Part shown: positions 1 to 13,400 of the stretch, one piece after another | How positions within the stretch are numbered: the stretch's first letter is position 1 | Layout: the number at the start of each line of letters is the position of its first letter | DNA from: Brachycybe producta | Taxonomy: Eukaryota; Arthropoda; Diplopoda; Playtdesmida; Andrognathidae | Direction of reading: 5' to 3' | Assembly: GCA_036925085.1 (NCBI GenBank) | Contig: JAUPFP010000041.1 | Location: 1,084,001 to 1,148,000, forward strand | Length of the DNA stretch: 64,000 nt | Program-made: the position numbers and the translations under genes | Notes under the pieces: model-generated | The model's database searches: none | What the model was told of the DNA's origin: nothing | What the model saw: the letters and a program-made list of their open reading frames with translations, nothing else

Positions 1-293
1 ACATATATACGGTATAATTATTATAGTTTTAGTAGAACTTAGTTATTAACTGATTATGGTGGCTCGTTAGTTTACAATCCCGTCCCAAAAAAATGCCGAA
101 ATTCATTTATTTTTGATTTTAAATAGTACATTTTTTGAAATCAAAATGTAACTAGACCTCCAAAATCTGTTGCTTACAATTTTTTTAAAAAAATTAGAAC
201 ACGTTTTAAAAACTAGAAGAGCTATTAAAACCTTTAGAGATTTTGGTAAAAGTGTATTTAGCATATTTTAAAATTATTCCCGTTGTTTCAATT
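1..293. other. upstream region of the large receptor gene
   Basis: AT-rich sequence before the first plausible start codon. It probably holds the 5' UTR and promoter, but I see no convincing TATA box or initiator and no coding exon. Confidence 0.4.
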
Positions 294-1484
294 ATGTATT
301 TTAGCCTTTTGAATTATAACCGTTGTTGTCTCCCGTGTTTTCATCTTATGCTAGTAGTGCCACGATTATTTTTGACAATTTCAGGCTGGCTGATAATCAT
401 AACAATTTTTTATGGAGGACACTTAAAATGCGAAGCTTTAAAAGAAGAAAATGAATTGTCGACTTCTGCGCGACTAACAAAAAATGAATATTTTATTCAT
501 AAATCCGCATCGACTGCAAAGACTAGCAAGCTAAAAGAGGTTTCCGTAGGAGTCAGCCGTGACCATATTATTAATGGTTTTGAAACAACGACAATCCTCT
601 CACCCACTGCAAAACCAACTAGAATTAATGCTGGAACCACAAAAGCTACAACTGAAAGTAATTCAGAAATAGATGCCACTGGAAGTAACTCTTTAAATCA
701 TGAAACAGCTCCAAGCAATTCTGGAACATCAGCAAAAAGTACAGCGGAAGTTTCTTCAACAACAAATGGAAGCAATACTGAAACAGCGCCATTAACTTCT
801 GGAAGTAAACTTTCTGGAACATCCGTGGCACCGCGTGATGTTACCATTGGAAATCTTACGGGGAATCATGACAGCCAAACTATGACCATTTCAAATTTAG
901 AAACATCTACTGCCACAAGAAGTTCAATTAGTACCAAAAGCATTTCAGGAACTTCAATTACTGCCAGTAATACTGAAAGGTCAACACCTACTACAGAAAA
1001 TGCTGCAAGAAACATGACAACATTTAGTGGAACATCAAGTGAAATAACAGTAAAAGCAACAACAGCAAAACTTATAAGCGTTAATTACACGTCAACATCT
1101 TACGAGTCTCCAAGTGGTTCTACAACAAATAATCCACTACAACAACTGCAAACAACAATGGCATCATCAGAGTCTAAAAATCCACCTAAAACAAATGCTT
1201 CCGTGATGACAACACCTACTACTGTGACATCACTTACTAATGAAAGTTACACCGCAACAACAGCAACAGGTTCCAGCAATTTAAATGCAACCAGTGTATT
1301 GTCTACAATGGCATCACCAACCTCACAAAATGCTTCAGGTAGAAATGAGGTAGCAAACACAACTGAACAAAATGCAACCTTGCCTTTACCAACAACCGTA
1401 ACAACCTCGGAAAGAGAAAATACTACGAATGATTCAACAACGCAGATCAACAAGCTTGAAATGATCACGTGCAGTCAAGGAGAA
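294..1484 (+). CDS. exon 1: signal peptide and mucin-like Ser/Thr-rich region
   Basis: ATG codons lie at 294 and 348. The one at 348 is followed at once by a strongly hydrophobic stretch (VVPRLFLTISGWLIIITIF) ending near a Cys-Glu-Ala, a good signal peptide or signal anchor. About 330 residues follow that are very rich in Thr, Ser and Asn, with many N-x-S/T sites, typical of a heavily O-glycosylated stalk. The exon ends in phase 0 after ...ITCSQGE at a good GTAAGT donor. Which ATG is used cannot be settled from sequence alone. Confidence 0.7.
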
Positions 1485-4400
1485 GTAAGTTGTATTCGAT
1501 ATTTATTTAATTTATTAAATACGACTGACTATATTTTATGTTGCAGGTGTTTTGTTTGCAAATGTGGCGATGTGTACCAATTCTACACGCCATGAGTAAT
1601 ACAGTAGAAAAGTGGCAAAGTAGAAAAGCCTGCAAATCATCAGAGGTTTGAACATAAAATACCCAGCTGTCTGTCTGGAACGCACACGTTATATCATAGT
1701 TCTATAAAATCTGCTCATACCACTTTTCCCGGTTCCCTGTAATTTTTTTACTGAAATCTTCCCATGTGCAGTACAGATCGACCTTAACTTAATTATCGAA
1801 TCAGGTCTTACTGTCCCTCATTTAAAAATTTTCACCAGAGCACAATGGGACGATTCGGGTCATTTAGTTTATGTGCTCAAAAAATTATATATATGGAAAT
1901 TTTAACGCCTGATTGGCGCCCAGAGGATTGGAAACGCACAAGGATTCAAGAATTTTTAAAATTCGAAAAAATGGGTTAAAAACCAAAACAAAGCTAAGAG
2001 TGTTTGGCTTTTTTTCAAAAAACGGCCAAAAGTAGAAAAATATTTAAATTCTCTAAAAAAGGCCTCAAGATCGCTCAAAAGACCCCCAGAAGTACCTCCT
2101 TCTCTTGCCGAGGGCACCTTAAACAAACTCCGCGGCACTGTCTACATGTATTTAAATAAAAAATTTAATACCTTACTTTTGTTACAGGTTTTCTGTGAAA
2201 AAACTGGAACTTGCCATCCAATGTATGGCTACGACGGCAAATGGGAAATGCACAATTGCGCCAGAGATGAGGTGCAAAAATTGAGTTTGTAGCAGCATTT
2301 AGCAAAAAACACGTTGACGTATTTGAGACGCTTACTGCAAAGAAGAAGAAGAAAAAAATATTTAAAATTTAAGCTTCTACAGCAATTTCAAATTTTCAAC
2401 TTTCGATTTCAATATGAAGCAAAAATGCGGTCACATGACCTTGACTAAATTAATTTAGATTAACCTTATCATTATCTGCCACAACAATGCACTCCTCTCA
2501 TCATGTATCCCTTTTCCATAACTTTTTCAGTAAAGTATGCATGATTTAGTTGGCCAGAGCACAATAAATTCAATTTCAATTAATGTTTCTAAAATGTAGA
2601 ATTAGCGGAAATGTATTGCATTCCATTTTTCTCTTTCATTTGCATAATCTGCACTGGTTGCTTTTAATGCTCTTAATTTTAACGTTATCAACATAAAAAT
2701 TCTTCTACATTCGTGCATGTTGTGAATTTCACAGGGTGAAAACAAATCACGATTTAAAAAAACCAGTAGGCCTACTTTATATTAAATATTAAAAAATTTA
2801 ATGCATTTGCAAGCACGTCACAAATTCGAAGAATATGCTTTTTCATTGTTTATTAATCATGAACAATGGGACATGAACATAAGTTTTGCCACTTTTATTT
2901 GTTCCCATTCTGTTTCTAATGCTAAATTTGAAAATCACTACGTTTTTTTGGTTAGAAAGTAGCCTCAAATACACCTAAGCCTAAACATCAGGGCCCGTTC
3001 TAGGCATAGGCGACGTAGGCGGTTGCATACACGTTATTATTATTACTATAAATTAATTGCGCCCCAGAAAGCATTTTTAAAGGCGGTACACATGTCCGGG
3101 CCGAGACAGGCCCGGAAAGTCTGAGTCTGGTAACCAGTAAACACAATTGACAGCGAAAACACTCGACTAGCTTGAACACCTGAACTTGAATGCCTGAAAA
3201 CATGAATAAACAAATTTTTCCTTCTAGGTATTCGATTTGCAAAAGGAAACTTGTGTAAAATATGGACGTTCCAAAAATGATGAGAATAGTACGATTAATT
3301 CGTTTTCACTGTATATGTATTGCATGCCGCTAATAATAAACATCACGATATCTGCTCATTTGCGAGAACAGTGACACAAGTCAAAGATCGTCAACAAAAC
3401 AAGTGCAACTCAATTATTACACTCATTAATACAATCTAATCTGGATATGTAATTAAAAAAATCATTGAAACTTTTTTTGCCTTTTGTCCCTCTTTGCGCA
3501 AATGAGCAAAGAGCTGTCAAATAATAATTAAAACCTTTGTTAATTTCAGACGTCTATGAATTTCCATACACAACCCCAAACCCAATACTATCAAAACTGT
3601 CAAAACCAAATAATAAAATGTGTCCAAGTGGCGAAATTTATCCACTACCAGTAGACATAGTATGTCGCCAAGACAGTGACTGTCCTTTGCAGTCCAAGTG
3701 TTGCCACATGTCACTTATGACCACAAATAAGCCACATTGTGTGTGGATTGCAGATTTTAATCAATGTCCATCATTCATGCAGTATGTTACACATGTGCAT
3801 TACGTGCATCACATTCAGAGTACATAACTTACTAAAAAAAAGCATTATTCTTTGCATTTTTATTTAAGCTATTGTTCATTAACATCCAATTGCCATCTTC
3901 CCTCAAGACCTTGTGGAACAGTATGTCCAAGTACATGGGAATATTGTGATGACAAACAACGCTGTGTGAGAAATGGATCGTGCACAAGTAGGTCTTTACT
4001 ACTCGTAGGTTCCGTAAGCACGAAAACACAAGAGTAAGCTAAATATTAATAAATTAGAAAACAAAACAATCACCCACATTTGACAACGTACAATTTTCTT
4101 AAACACACATAAACTAATTTCTGATCTACGATAAGCTAAACACTATTCCAATGAAGCCCCATTTATGCAAAATTACAAAGAATACAAAATTCACTAGAAC
4201 CGATGAACCAATGCACTTATAATTTTTCTTAAAAATAATTGCCTCGTTTGTGCCTGACGTATGCCAGATAGCATGTTTGGCTCTCGTTGACACACGGTTA
4301 TTCGAAAGTTCCAATTAATTACTAGAGGTAAAATGCCACAATAAGATAATTAAATACACTCTTGTGTTTTCACATGAAATCACATTAAACGACTTCAAAA

Positions 4401-7400
4401 TTTTAAATTGAGATCAGAAAGCATAATAAAATTTGCTCTTATTTCGTTCATCAGATGTTACCTCTAAAGCAAGTGACTTCTTATTTCCATTACCTGAAAT
4501 ACCATTGCCAGTGCTGAACGTAACACCGCTACGTCCAGTGTTAGAAGATGAAGAGATTGAGTTTGAAACCTCGCAAGTCTTCACGTTCATTGGAGAAGGA
4601 GATGTCACCTTAAACATCAAAGAAGATTGTAAATCAATTGGATACTTAATAAGACTATTAACTGCTATTAACTTACTCCGATAGCCAAGTTTATTTAATG
4701 TTTTTTTTTTACAAAGCTGATTAAACGAACTCCCTAAAACATGTCCATGTTTAAAACGTAGCATAATTGTTGCCCATACAGATGTATTCACAATAATAGC
4801 TGAAACAGGCTTTTCTAAAATTGGAAATCACCACCACATGGTGGTGGTTGAGTCAAGGCACAAGTGCTCACCACCGCTTTTATCGTCCTAGTCCTTTATT
4901 GTTCTATTGGCTATTTTGTGGCACCATAAAGTAGTGACACAAACTAACTCATAAAAAAAAACATTAATAAAAAAAATTCCATTCCACATTTTAGTACTGC
5001 TTCAGTTCCTCGAAGATTACCTTCAACATAATCAGAGTGCCAAAAAATTTCGACACTGGATGAACAATTTTTCAGCTTTGTTAAGTGTCAAGAGTATGCA
5101 GTTAGAAATTTCCGAAACCGGTTGCACGGACATAGCAAAAGATATCCAAAACAATTTGTTTCCATGTGGAAATGGTGTTGTGATTCAAGTTGCCAACTCT
5201 GACAACACCACCTCGTAAGTTGCAATACAAATTCGCAACTGCAATTAAGTGTCTGTAGAAAAAGATTCATTCACCTTATAATTTTCAGAAAAACCTGGAG
5301 TAGTCACTGCATCGGTGCAGGCATTCTAGTAAGACGATCGCAACTAATACGCTTAACGCTCCAGCCGAACTTCTACGGTAACGTAACATTCAACGTATCA
5401 CCTATTATTGTCGATATCGACGGACGCCAGTTGAGAGGAAATCAAACAACCGATGCTTACATAGTAACTGTATTACCGACAAACGATGCACCGATCATAC
5501 GAAGAGAAGCAAAATACGTTGACACCGAAGTTCCGTTCATGACTGCATTACCCTCAACGGGCATAAGTAGTCAGAACGGTTTCATCGATGGGGGAACTTC
5601 TGTTGAAGATATCGTATCTGCATTTTATAGTGATCCCGATGGCGGCGAGCCACTCGGAATGGCTCTCTTGTCGGCACAAGTCAGCTCATTAGGTAATTGG
5701 CAATATAAAATGCCAAATTCCGATTGGGTGGATGTCAACGACATGGATAGTTCAATGTCAATTCTCAAGAAATTTGGAGTTGCTGATAACGTTCAGGGAA
5801 TGATGCCAGTGGACAAGCGATTGCAGAACCACGAACAAGCAACAAATAATCTAGAATCGAAAGTTCGTGAACCACGAAGCATCGAACTCGACGTTCCAGA
5901 AACAACAAACGGATCGCAGTTTGAAGATGATATGCAATATTCTAACGAAACGCGCGAACAAAGCATAATGTACAGTAAAGATTTTCAAAAAATTGTGGAA
6001 CCCTCTCTTAGAAACAACTTCATTTTTCGGAACATTAATCAAAGCCTCGTAACGAACCGTACTACTTACAATTTGAGAAAGAAGTTTGACCGAGAAAAAC
6101 AAAGCAAATGCTCGAGTGCTATACATTTACTAAATGATTTCTTGGAAGCAATAACAACGGCGGCTACCATAATTACCGAGGCAACAACTTCTCGATATAC
6201 TTCACAGAGTATATCCATGTTACCCATAACGACAGATTCTGATTCGCAATCGGATTTTTCAGATATTCGGGTTACAGGTTTCCAGGTGGGCTCTTCAACT
6301 GCAAATGACAAAGTAGACATAACCTCCCCAGAGACATTATCAACGACTAGACAACAAACGACATTTGTTGCATCGAATATTCCTAGAACAATTCTTACCT
6401 CAGAATCGTACAGCACACCCAAAAACAACGCCGAATTACTCGAATCAACAAAAGAACACCTGGTATCAATACCAATAAGGACAAAATCAAATACATCAAC
6501 TGAACAGCCCAAATCCAGTTTAACTTCAACCGTTGCGGTGTCACCGACTGCTACCATTTCTAAATCAGCATTGAACGAAACAATCCAATTGGGTAGTGAA
6601 TTCGCAAGCACATCAAGAGTGACCTTTGACGAAAAGGAACACAGCAGTCCAATTCAGTTTGGATCAATCACCACAACAACATCAAAATCGGAAAGTATTA
6701 CGAACAGAGACATGGAAAGATCAACTATCTCTGCCACACCAGAAACAGAAACAGAATTGCCTTTCCAGTTAGGAACCACGTTTGCCACCTCTCAAAGCGA
6801 AACTTTTCTTGAAGAAAATTCAACGTCAGTCTCCATTGTAAAAACAATTGCAACTGGCATATTACCATCTGAAACTGGCACATCACCAACTGACTTGTTG
6901 CAGGAGTTAGAAACATCAACAAAAATGGCTACTACTTCAAGAAGTGACGTAACTAACGAGATTATGTCAACATCTGAGTTCAGCTCTCGGGCTGGCACTT
7001 CAGAAACTGGTATTACCACTTCAAATCCAAGTGCCAGCACAGAACACAAATCGACCATAAGTTCCGATGTAACCGTAAACGGAACATTCGATTCTGGAAT
7101 GCAAATAACTTTACAGCCAACCACGGGAGCTACGCGAAGGCCAACAACAACAACAACAAGATCAACATATCCAATGGAACCATATTTCTATGAAACCGAA
7201 GAACGACAAGAACCCGAAGTTATACCACACGAAGCAACCGTTTTATTCTTACCACCTACAGCACAATTACGCTTTATGCCGCATGAACAAGATCGCAAGT
7301 GGTGGACACTTCCCGATGCGATGATGAGTTCAAAGCTCGTATTTGCCGCATGGGATGGAAGTGACAACGAAACGGCAGGTGGAGTACGTAACGTATCGCT

Positions 7401-10400
7401 ACAATTATGCTCGAAACATAACACAGTAAGAAATACCATTTGTTCCACATTAATCATAATGGATTAACGTTTAACATAAAAATCATTTTTTCCACATTAC
7501 TACAGCGTTGTGCAAACAATGGGTCACTCTCTGGACAACTAACCGTAATGCACCGTGGACCTGCTGATTGTACCGGCCAGATACCACTTCAGAAACCGAT
7601 GCAGATTGATGATTGTCTTATCTGTGGTGGAAATGGAAAATTATGCCGAGATTGTAACGGAAAAATCAACGGGGGTAAACTATATATATTACGAATAAAA
7701 TGAAATTCTATTCAGTGCTTTAAGTTACCGGTATTGTTTTATTAGATGCGATACTGGACTGCAACGAGTGCTCCGAGTACAAAGTACGAGATTGTGGATT
7801 ACAGTGCCACGATGTGAACACGCTTAAGACTGAGCCGTATAATTCTAAAGACGTTTGCATCATGTAAGAAAACACAAGATTTGTATGAACATAAGCGATT
7901 ATATATTCTGTATAGTGTAATCTAATTAGAATGCGAATTTGAACGACATTGCAAGTATGCAACAAACCTGACTTTCAAATTGTTACAATTACGGATAATG
8001 ACAAAAGACAAATTTATTTTCACTCTCACTTAATGGGTCACTGTTTAGGTATAACAGTTGGTATTAATTTGGAAAGAATTGATTTTTAAATAACACAAAT
8101 TGTACATTTTTAACAAATTATTTTGACGACGTAACCCAAACCAAACAGCTTGAAGTCAATTCAAGATTAGTCGAAGGAGTATTTGTCCTTCAGTTGTGAA
8201 AACTATTTTTGGAAATATCCATTATTTTGGAAAAGAAGAACATAGAGAGCATATGAGACGAACATAGCAGCAACCTCGTTTTTTTTTTGCTTATTTCATT
8301 TCATCCTGTAGCGCGTAACGTTCGGGTCAGTGACCGTCAGTCTACCACTTTACAGATGGACCTAATTTTTGCATGCTCCTATTTGTTTTGTAATCTTATA
8401 TATATTTTATGTCATATTTTGGTACCACTGGACCAATCCTTTTGATTGGTCCTGTGGTACCAAAATATGAAGTATGTCTCCAAATTTGTAAAGTGTCCAA
8501 TCCCAAACCATGAAACATCTTTGGCTGGGAATTAATTTTGGCCGTATTTTAGTACAATTTTTTAGATAGACACTCATCATAGTTTTATTAAATGGAAAGT
8601 TATTTTTATTCAACATTCTGGTCATCTTTATTTTGACAAACATCACCTCAACCTAAGTTATTTCAGTTAAACATCACGCAGGAAAAAAGAAGCCCAGGTG
8701 GAAACCTGCATGGTCATCAATCTGGTTAATTAACGAGGAAGTTAACACGCTTTTTAGGTTAGCAGACAGCAAAATATCCCCAACGAAACTATGAGATTCC
8801 GATTTAATACTAGTGAGGAAGTTGTTACGGTTTGTAATGGTTATTATAGGTGGCATATAGCCAACCACCTTCAGAGCGAGCCATAAAGTGGCCCTGTAGC
8901 CGCCAAGGAGCAGATTTGTAAAACCAACTTGAGAAACTTTCTTTGATATTTTCGATGTCAGCATTGGTGAAAACCATTGCACGAAATGTCCATGTATAAT
9001 TTCAACGTATTTTTTTTAATGCAAATCTAACTAAATTGTGCTAAAATCCTCTAATTAGTAATTTAACTTGCATCCCATAACATTCTCTCATATATTGCAG
9101 AAATTCCAGAGGTTACACTACAGGATGCAGTACAGCATCAAACAGGCTAAACATGTGAGTGTCAGTCAATACTTTCTTGCAATACATAAGCGTCATGATT
9201 CTCTTGTGCTTTCGAGTAAAACAATAATCACCCTGGCTGCATTGAAAGCAACAATGTATGAGGCACGGGGAAGCCTCAGTTCAACTTCGACTTAAAAGTT
9301 GATTGAATCAACTGTGATGCTCTCTCGTTATGTCCATGCAGCCAATGCACCACAATACGACATCAGCTGTATGAAGCTAATGAGAGCATAAGATCCTTTG
9401 CAATAAAATAAAGCAATTGTTGCTGTAAAAAAGATAATTAGACATTTTTGCCAAGTAAGTAATTTAAAACTATTGCAAATTGTGCAACATCATCAGCAAT
9501 TTATCACACTGACCAACACAATCTGTAATTGCAGAAAAAAATAAAATATCTTGCTAAAAATAAACACAAGTGTGATTAAAGCTTAAAGCTCGTTAGATAT
9601 TGCTAGCCTCTCATCCCGTTAGAGGTCTACTTCATTGTGCAACGTTTTCAGTAACTTAGCGGCGATCGCACTTGTAATATTTAAAAGCAAAATTCACTGC
9701 AATATGTTTCCTTGAATTAATTGCAGTTACCGATGTGATGATAATACTTTTGCAAATCTTAAATGTAATTTCTTGCACATCGTCTTACTAAAAACGCTCA
9801 TCTTCATTTTTGTTTGCAAGAAACTGTGCAACATTCACAGCAATATTTGACTTATTTCTTGTACGGAATCTTGCAAGAAAAATAGCCAATAAAATTGCCG
9901 CGTAAGTCTTGCAAGAGTATTATCACATTCGTAATTGCAATTTATTCATGGAAATTACGTTTTAGTGAATCTTGCTTCAAATATATGCAGGGTGTAGTTG
10001 GCCAAAGGATTTGAATGTTCTAAATAAACTATGTTCTAAAATAAACATGCTATGGCAGTTTGAAAAAAAGTAATAAATTTTACTCATTTTATGTTTATGC
10101 TCGTTCATCAAGTTAAGATAAAAGTAATAATTGACATTTTCAAACAGCCATAAAAAACGTATATTTTGAAAAATTTCATCATAAAAATACAATCGCTGTT
10201 TTTTTTTTACTTTCGTTAGTGACACACAAAACAGATGTGGTGTCTGCTCAACTAATGGAACCGAAACTCCCGACAACGACGAAGCTCATTTCTGCGGCAG
10301 ATGTTCCAATGAGCCCAATGCAAACTACCTCAAAAAGCAATACCGCTATTTCGATTGTAACAACAAGTGGAAAAGAAATGTACTCATTGATGCCATCGCA

Positions 10401-13400
10401 TTTGGTGCTCAGCCTCATCTGAGTGAGTAATTACTCTACATGTACATGTATATTAGATATGCAATATTTGCTCATGGCTGCTCACATTTCAGATTGGCAT
10501 CAGATAGCTGGCTCAGCACAAACTGTCCACATAGGTTTAAAAGCATTTTATAAAACTCAAGTTCAGTTACACGTTTACGGCCCAACCTGGTCATACAAAC
10601 AGGATGTCTTTAAGAATGTGTTTTGTACCGTTGAATCCATTGATACAAGGGAAGTGTTGAACGTAAAATCTACACTGGAAGAAGATCGAATGATGTTCTC
10701 TTTTGATTCGAAAAACCTACAAAAAGGAGATTACAGCGCTCAATGCAAGCTGCAGTTAAATGATGACAGTTTCTATGCTGTATCTCCGTTTGGCAAATTA
10801 AGCGTTGTTGATAGCCAGGATATGAAAGTGACCAGCATAATGCCAGATGGTATCGAAATCAACAGCAATGAAACCCATGTTGTAAGTGTACACGTAATTT
10901 CTAGTTGGGATAACTGGTTTTGTCATTTACATGAAGGAGCCCTGAAATTTGTTACTGGCACTTTAGAAGATTCATGTCTGGTGTTCACACCAGCAACCAG
11001 CCTACCTTTCACCCCAAATGGGTTCACAACACAACTTCTGTTTCGTCTCTATTTAGATTACATTACTTGGATCTGGATTTGTAAACAGTATAGATTTATG
11101 GTGCTTCTATAAGTTACGACCGTTCAGAGAAGCAAAACTATTGTCGAAAGCTGAATTTGTCAACGTCAACACGGTCAGATGCAATGTTCGCAGTGATCAG
11201 TTCAACGACTCTCATATATTAGACGTGGGAGTGGTTGTTAGCTCTGCAGCAATCATTACGCATAACAGGTAAGGCACACTAAAATAATACAAGTAAAACT
11301 TGTAAGTATAGACCTACTCATAACGTTGCTGAACAAATTAAAAACTGATCGCATAATTATTGTGTACCTTTTTATATCACAGAGAACCTGGTGTGACATT
11401 CTCAACGGCAACATTAGATGTTTTTGACACGCCTCCAGCGATAGTGTCAGCCGAAATACTACTTAATGAGAATCTGATTAATGTAACATTCGACCGTAAT
11501 ATCAGAACAAGCAGCTGTTCTTACATTTTTAACAAAATGAATCTATCCGACATTTCTGGTTAGTTTGAACCATTATGTGGTCTCTGTCGTTTACGTGATT
11601 TGCATTTCAACTGCGCCTGTCAGCACATGTTACGTTTTATAACCCGTTTGCACGTTCGTTCTTAACAATAGTGGTTATCAAACCACGATCTGTGAAGCCA
11701 TTACAAAATAGTCTGTCACTCGATCAACGTTATGCACCAGGAATATACTGTAGGAAATAATTCCATTAATCCTAAAACCTATCACGCGTTACAGGAAAAA
11801 CAGTACAAAGTACTGAGACTGATAAAAAACAAGGGATTCAAAGAACCCAATAGAAATCCATTGCTTTAATAAATGCTTTCATATATCAAATAACCAACTT
11901 TCTTTCATTGTTACATGTGTATGCATGTGTAGACACGTGCGCGCATGTGTACGAACGCGTACACACGTGTGCACATGTGTACGAACGTGTACGCACATTT
12001 ACACATGTGTGCGCATGTGTACGCAACTGTACACACGTGTGCGCATGTGTATGCACGCATGTACACACGTCTGCGCATGTGTATGCACGCATGTACACAC
12101 GTCTGCGCATGTGTACTCACGTGTACACACGTGTGCACATGTACGGACATACGGACATCCTTTTTTGCCCGTTTTCCTGCATGATCCAAAAATTAGACCA
12201 AACACGTCAGCACTATAGCACCATACAAGGGAAATAAAATAATGGTTTTGTTGAAACTATGTCAGGAGCTTTTTAGGGGCCTTGTCCAAAATTTGTTGTG
12301 CAAATAAGTTACTTATCCTTGATTGAAAACATTACTTCGCTTTTCTATTCTTTTCAATGAAAGCAGAAAGGTTTTCCACTTTTTTATTGCTCAGCACTAT
12401 CACCATATTTCTTTCTTATGACAAAATCTTGCCAAGACATGTGTTGCTGTAGTGTCGACGTCAAATAACAATTAAACTTTTTTATTTTTATATTCCAACC
12501 CGTATGTTTCAGTCTCGGCAGTTGGGTTTGATTTTGTCATAATGTGCCCTGAGCTTAACCTGATGTGGCGTCAGGTTTAGCAAAGTCACTTTGCAAGGAC
12601 ATAGAAACGTATACTTAAACAATATACTGTATTTTTTGCATACAAAGGGTTATCCTGCGAAGCTCAAACAAATCAAATGCAAATTTCTGCTAACAAAGAA
12701 AAGCTAGAAGATATACAGCAAATGTCGGATGAATTACGGAACTTCAACGGTATTACGTCAACCTACGGGCCACAATACAATAATGATGCTAAAGGAAATG
12801 TCACTTTCACAAAGCCTCAAGGCTGTGTAAGCTTCTAATTAATTTCATCTAATTGCGTAAACAATTACAGACAAATTACCTCAACCCTTTCTGATTTTTC
12901 TGTCTTTTCCGTTTTTGATTTCTTTAGGTTTCTTCTGCTCAAAAAAGAGCCACAAAATTTAAACTAATTGGACCTACTCAGGTGTGCAGCGGACAAATAA
13001 CGTATAAAGTAATTGCATCTGCGTCTTCGGCAACGTATTCACATCGATTCTATTGGACAGTTAAAGCACAAAACTTTGGTAAATCACTATATTTTGTATT
13101 ACAATCATGTCACAAAATCAGTACATAAATTACATTTTAACTTAATGCTTAAAATAAAAAAAAACAATCCTAATTAATTAATTGGCAACTATAATTTACA
13201 AAAATAGAATTAAATAATTTATTTTTTAATAATATTAAATAATTTATTGGCAATGCATCCAAAAGCTGGCCATGTACACACGTTTTTTTCACTTTCAAAA
13301 TCGTGGCGTGTTCGAACGACGCGTGAAAAAAAACTTCCTTCATCCACACACAGCATAAAGGGATCATGCAGGGGATTTATTAGCAGGTTATTGCGCGGGA

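Noticed and set aside
11886-12237. Cys/His/Thr-rich frames on both strands
   Set aside because: They arise from the alternating CA/TG/CG repeat. No start context, domain or splice link supports a protein.
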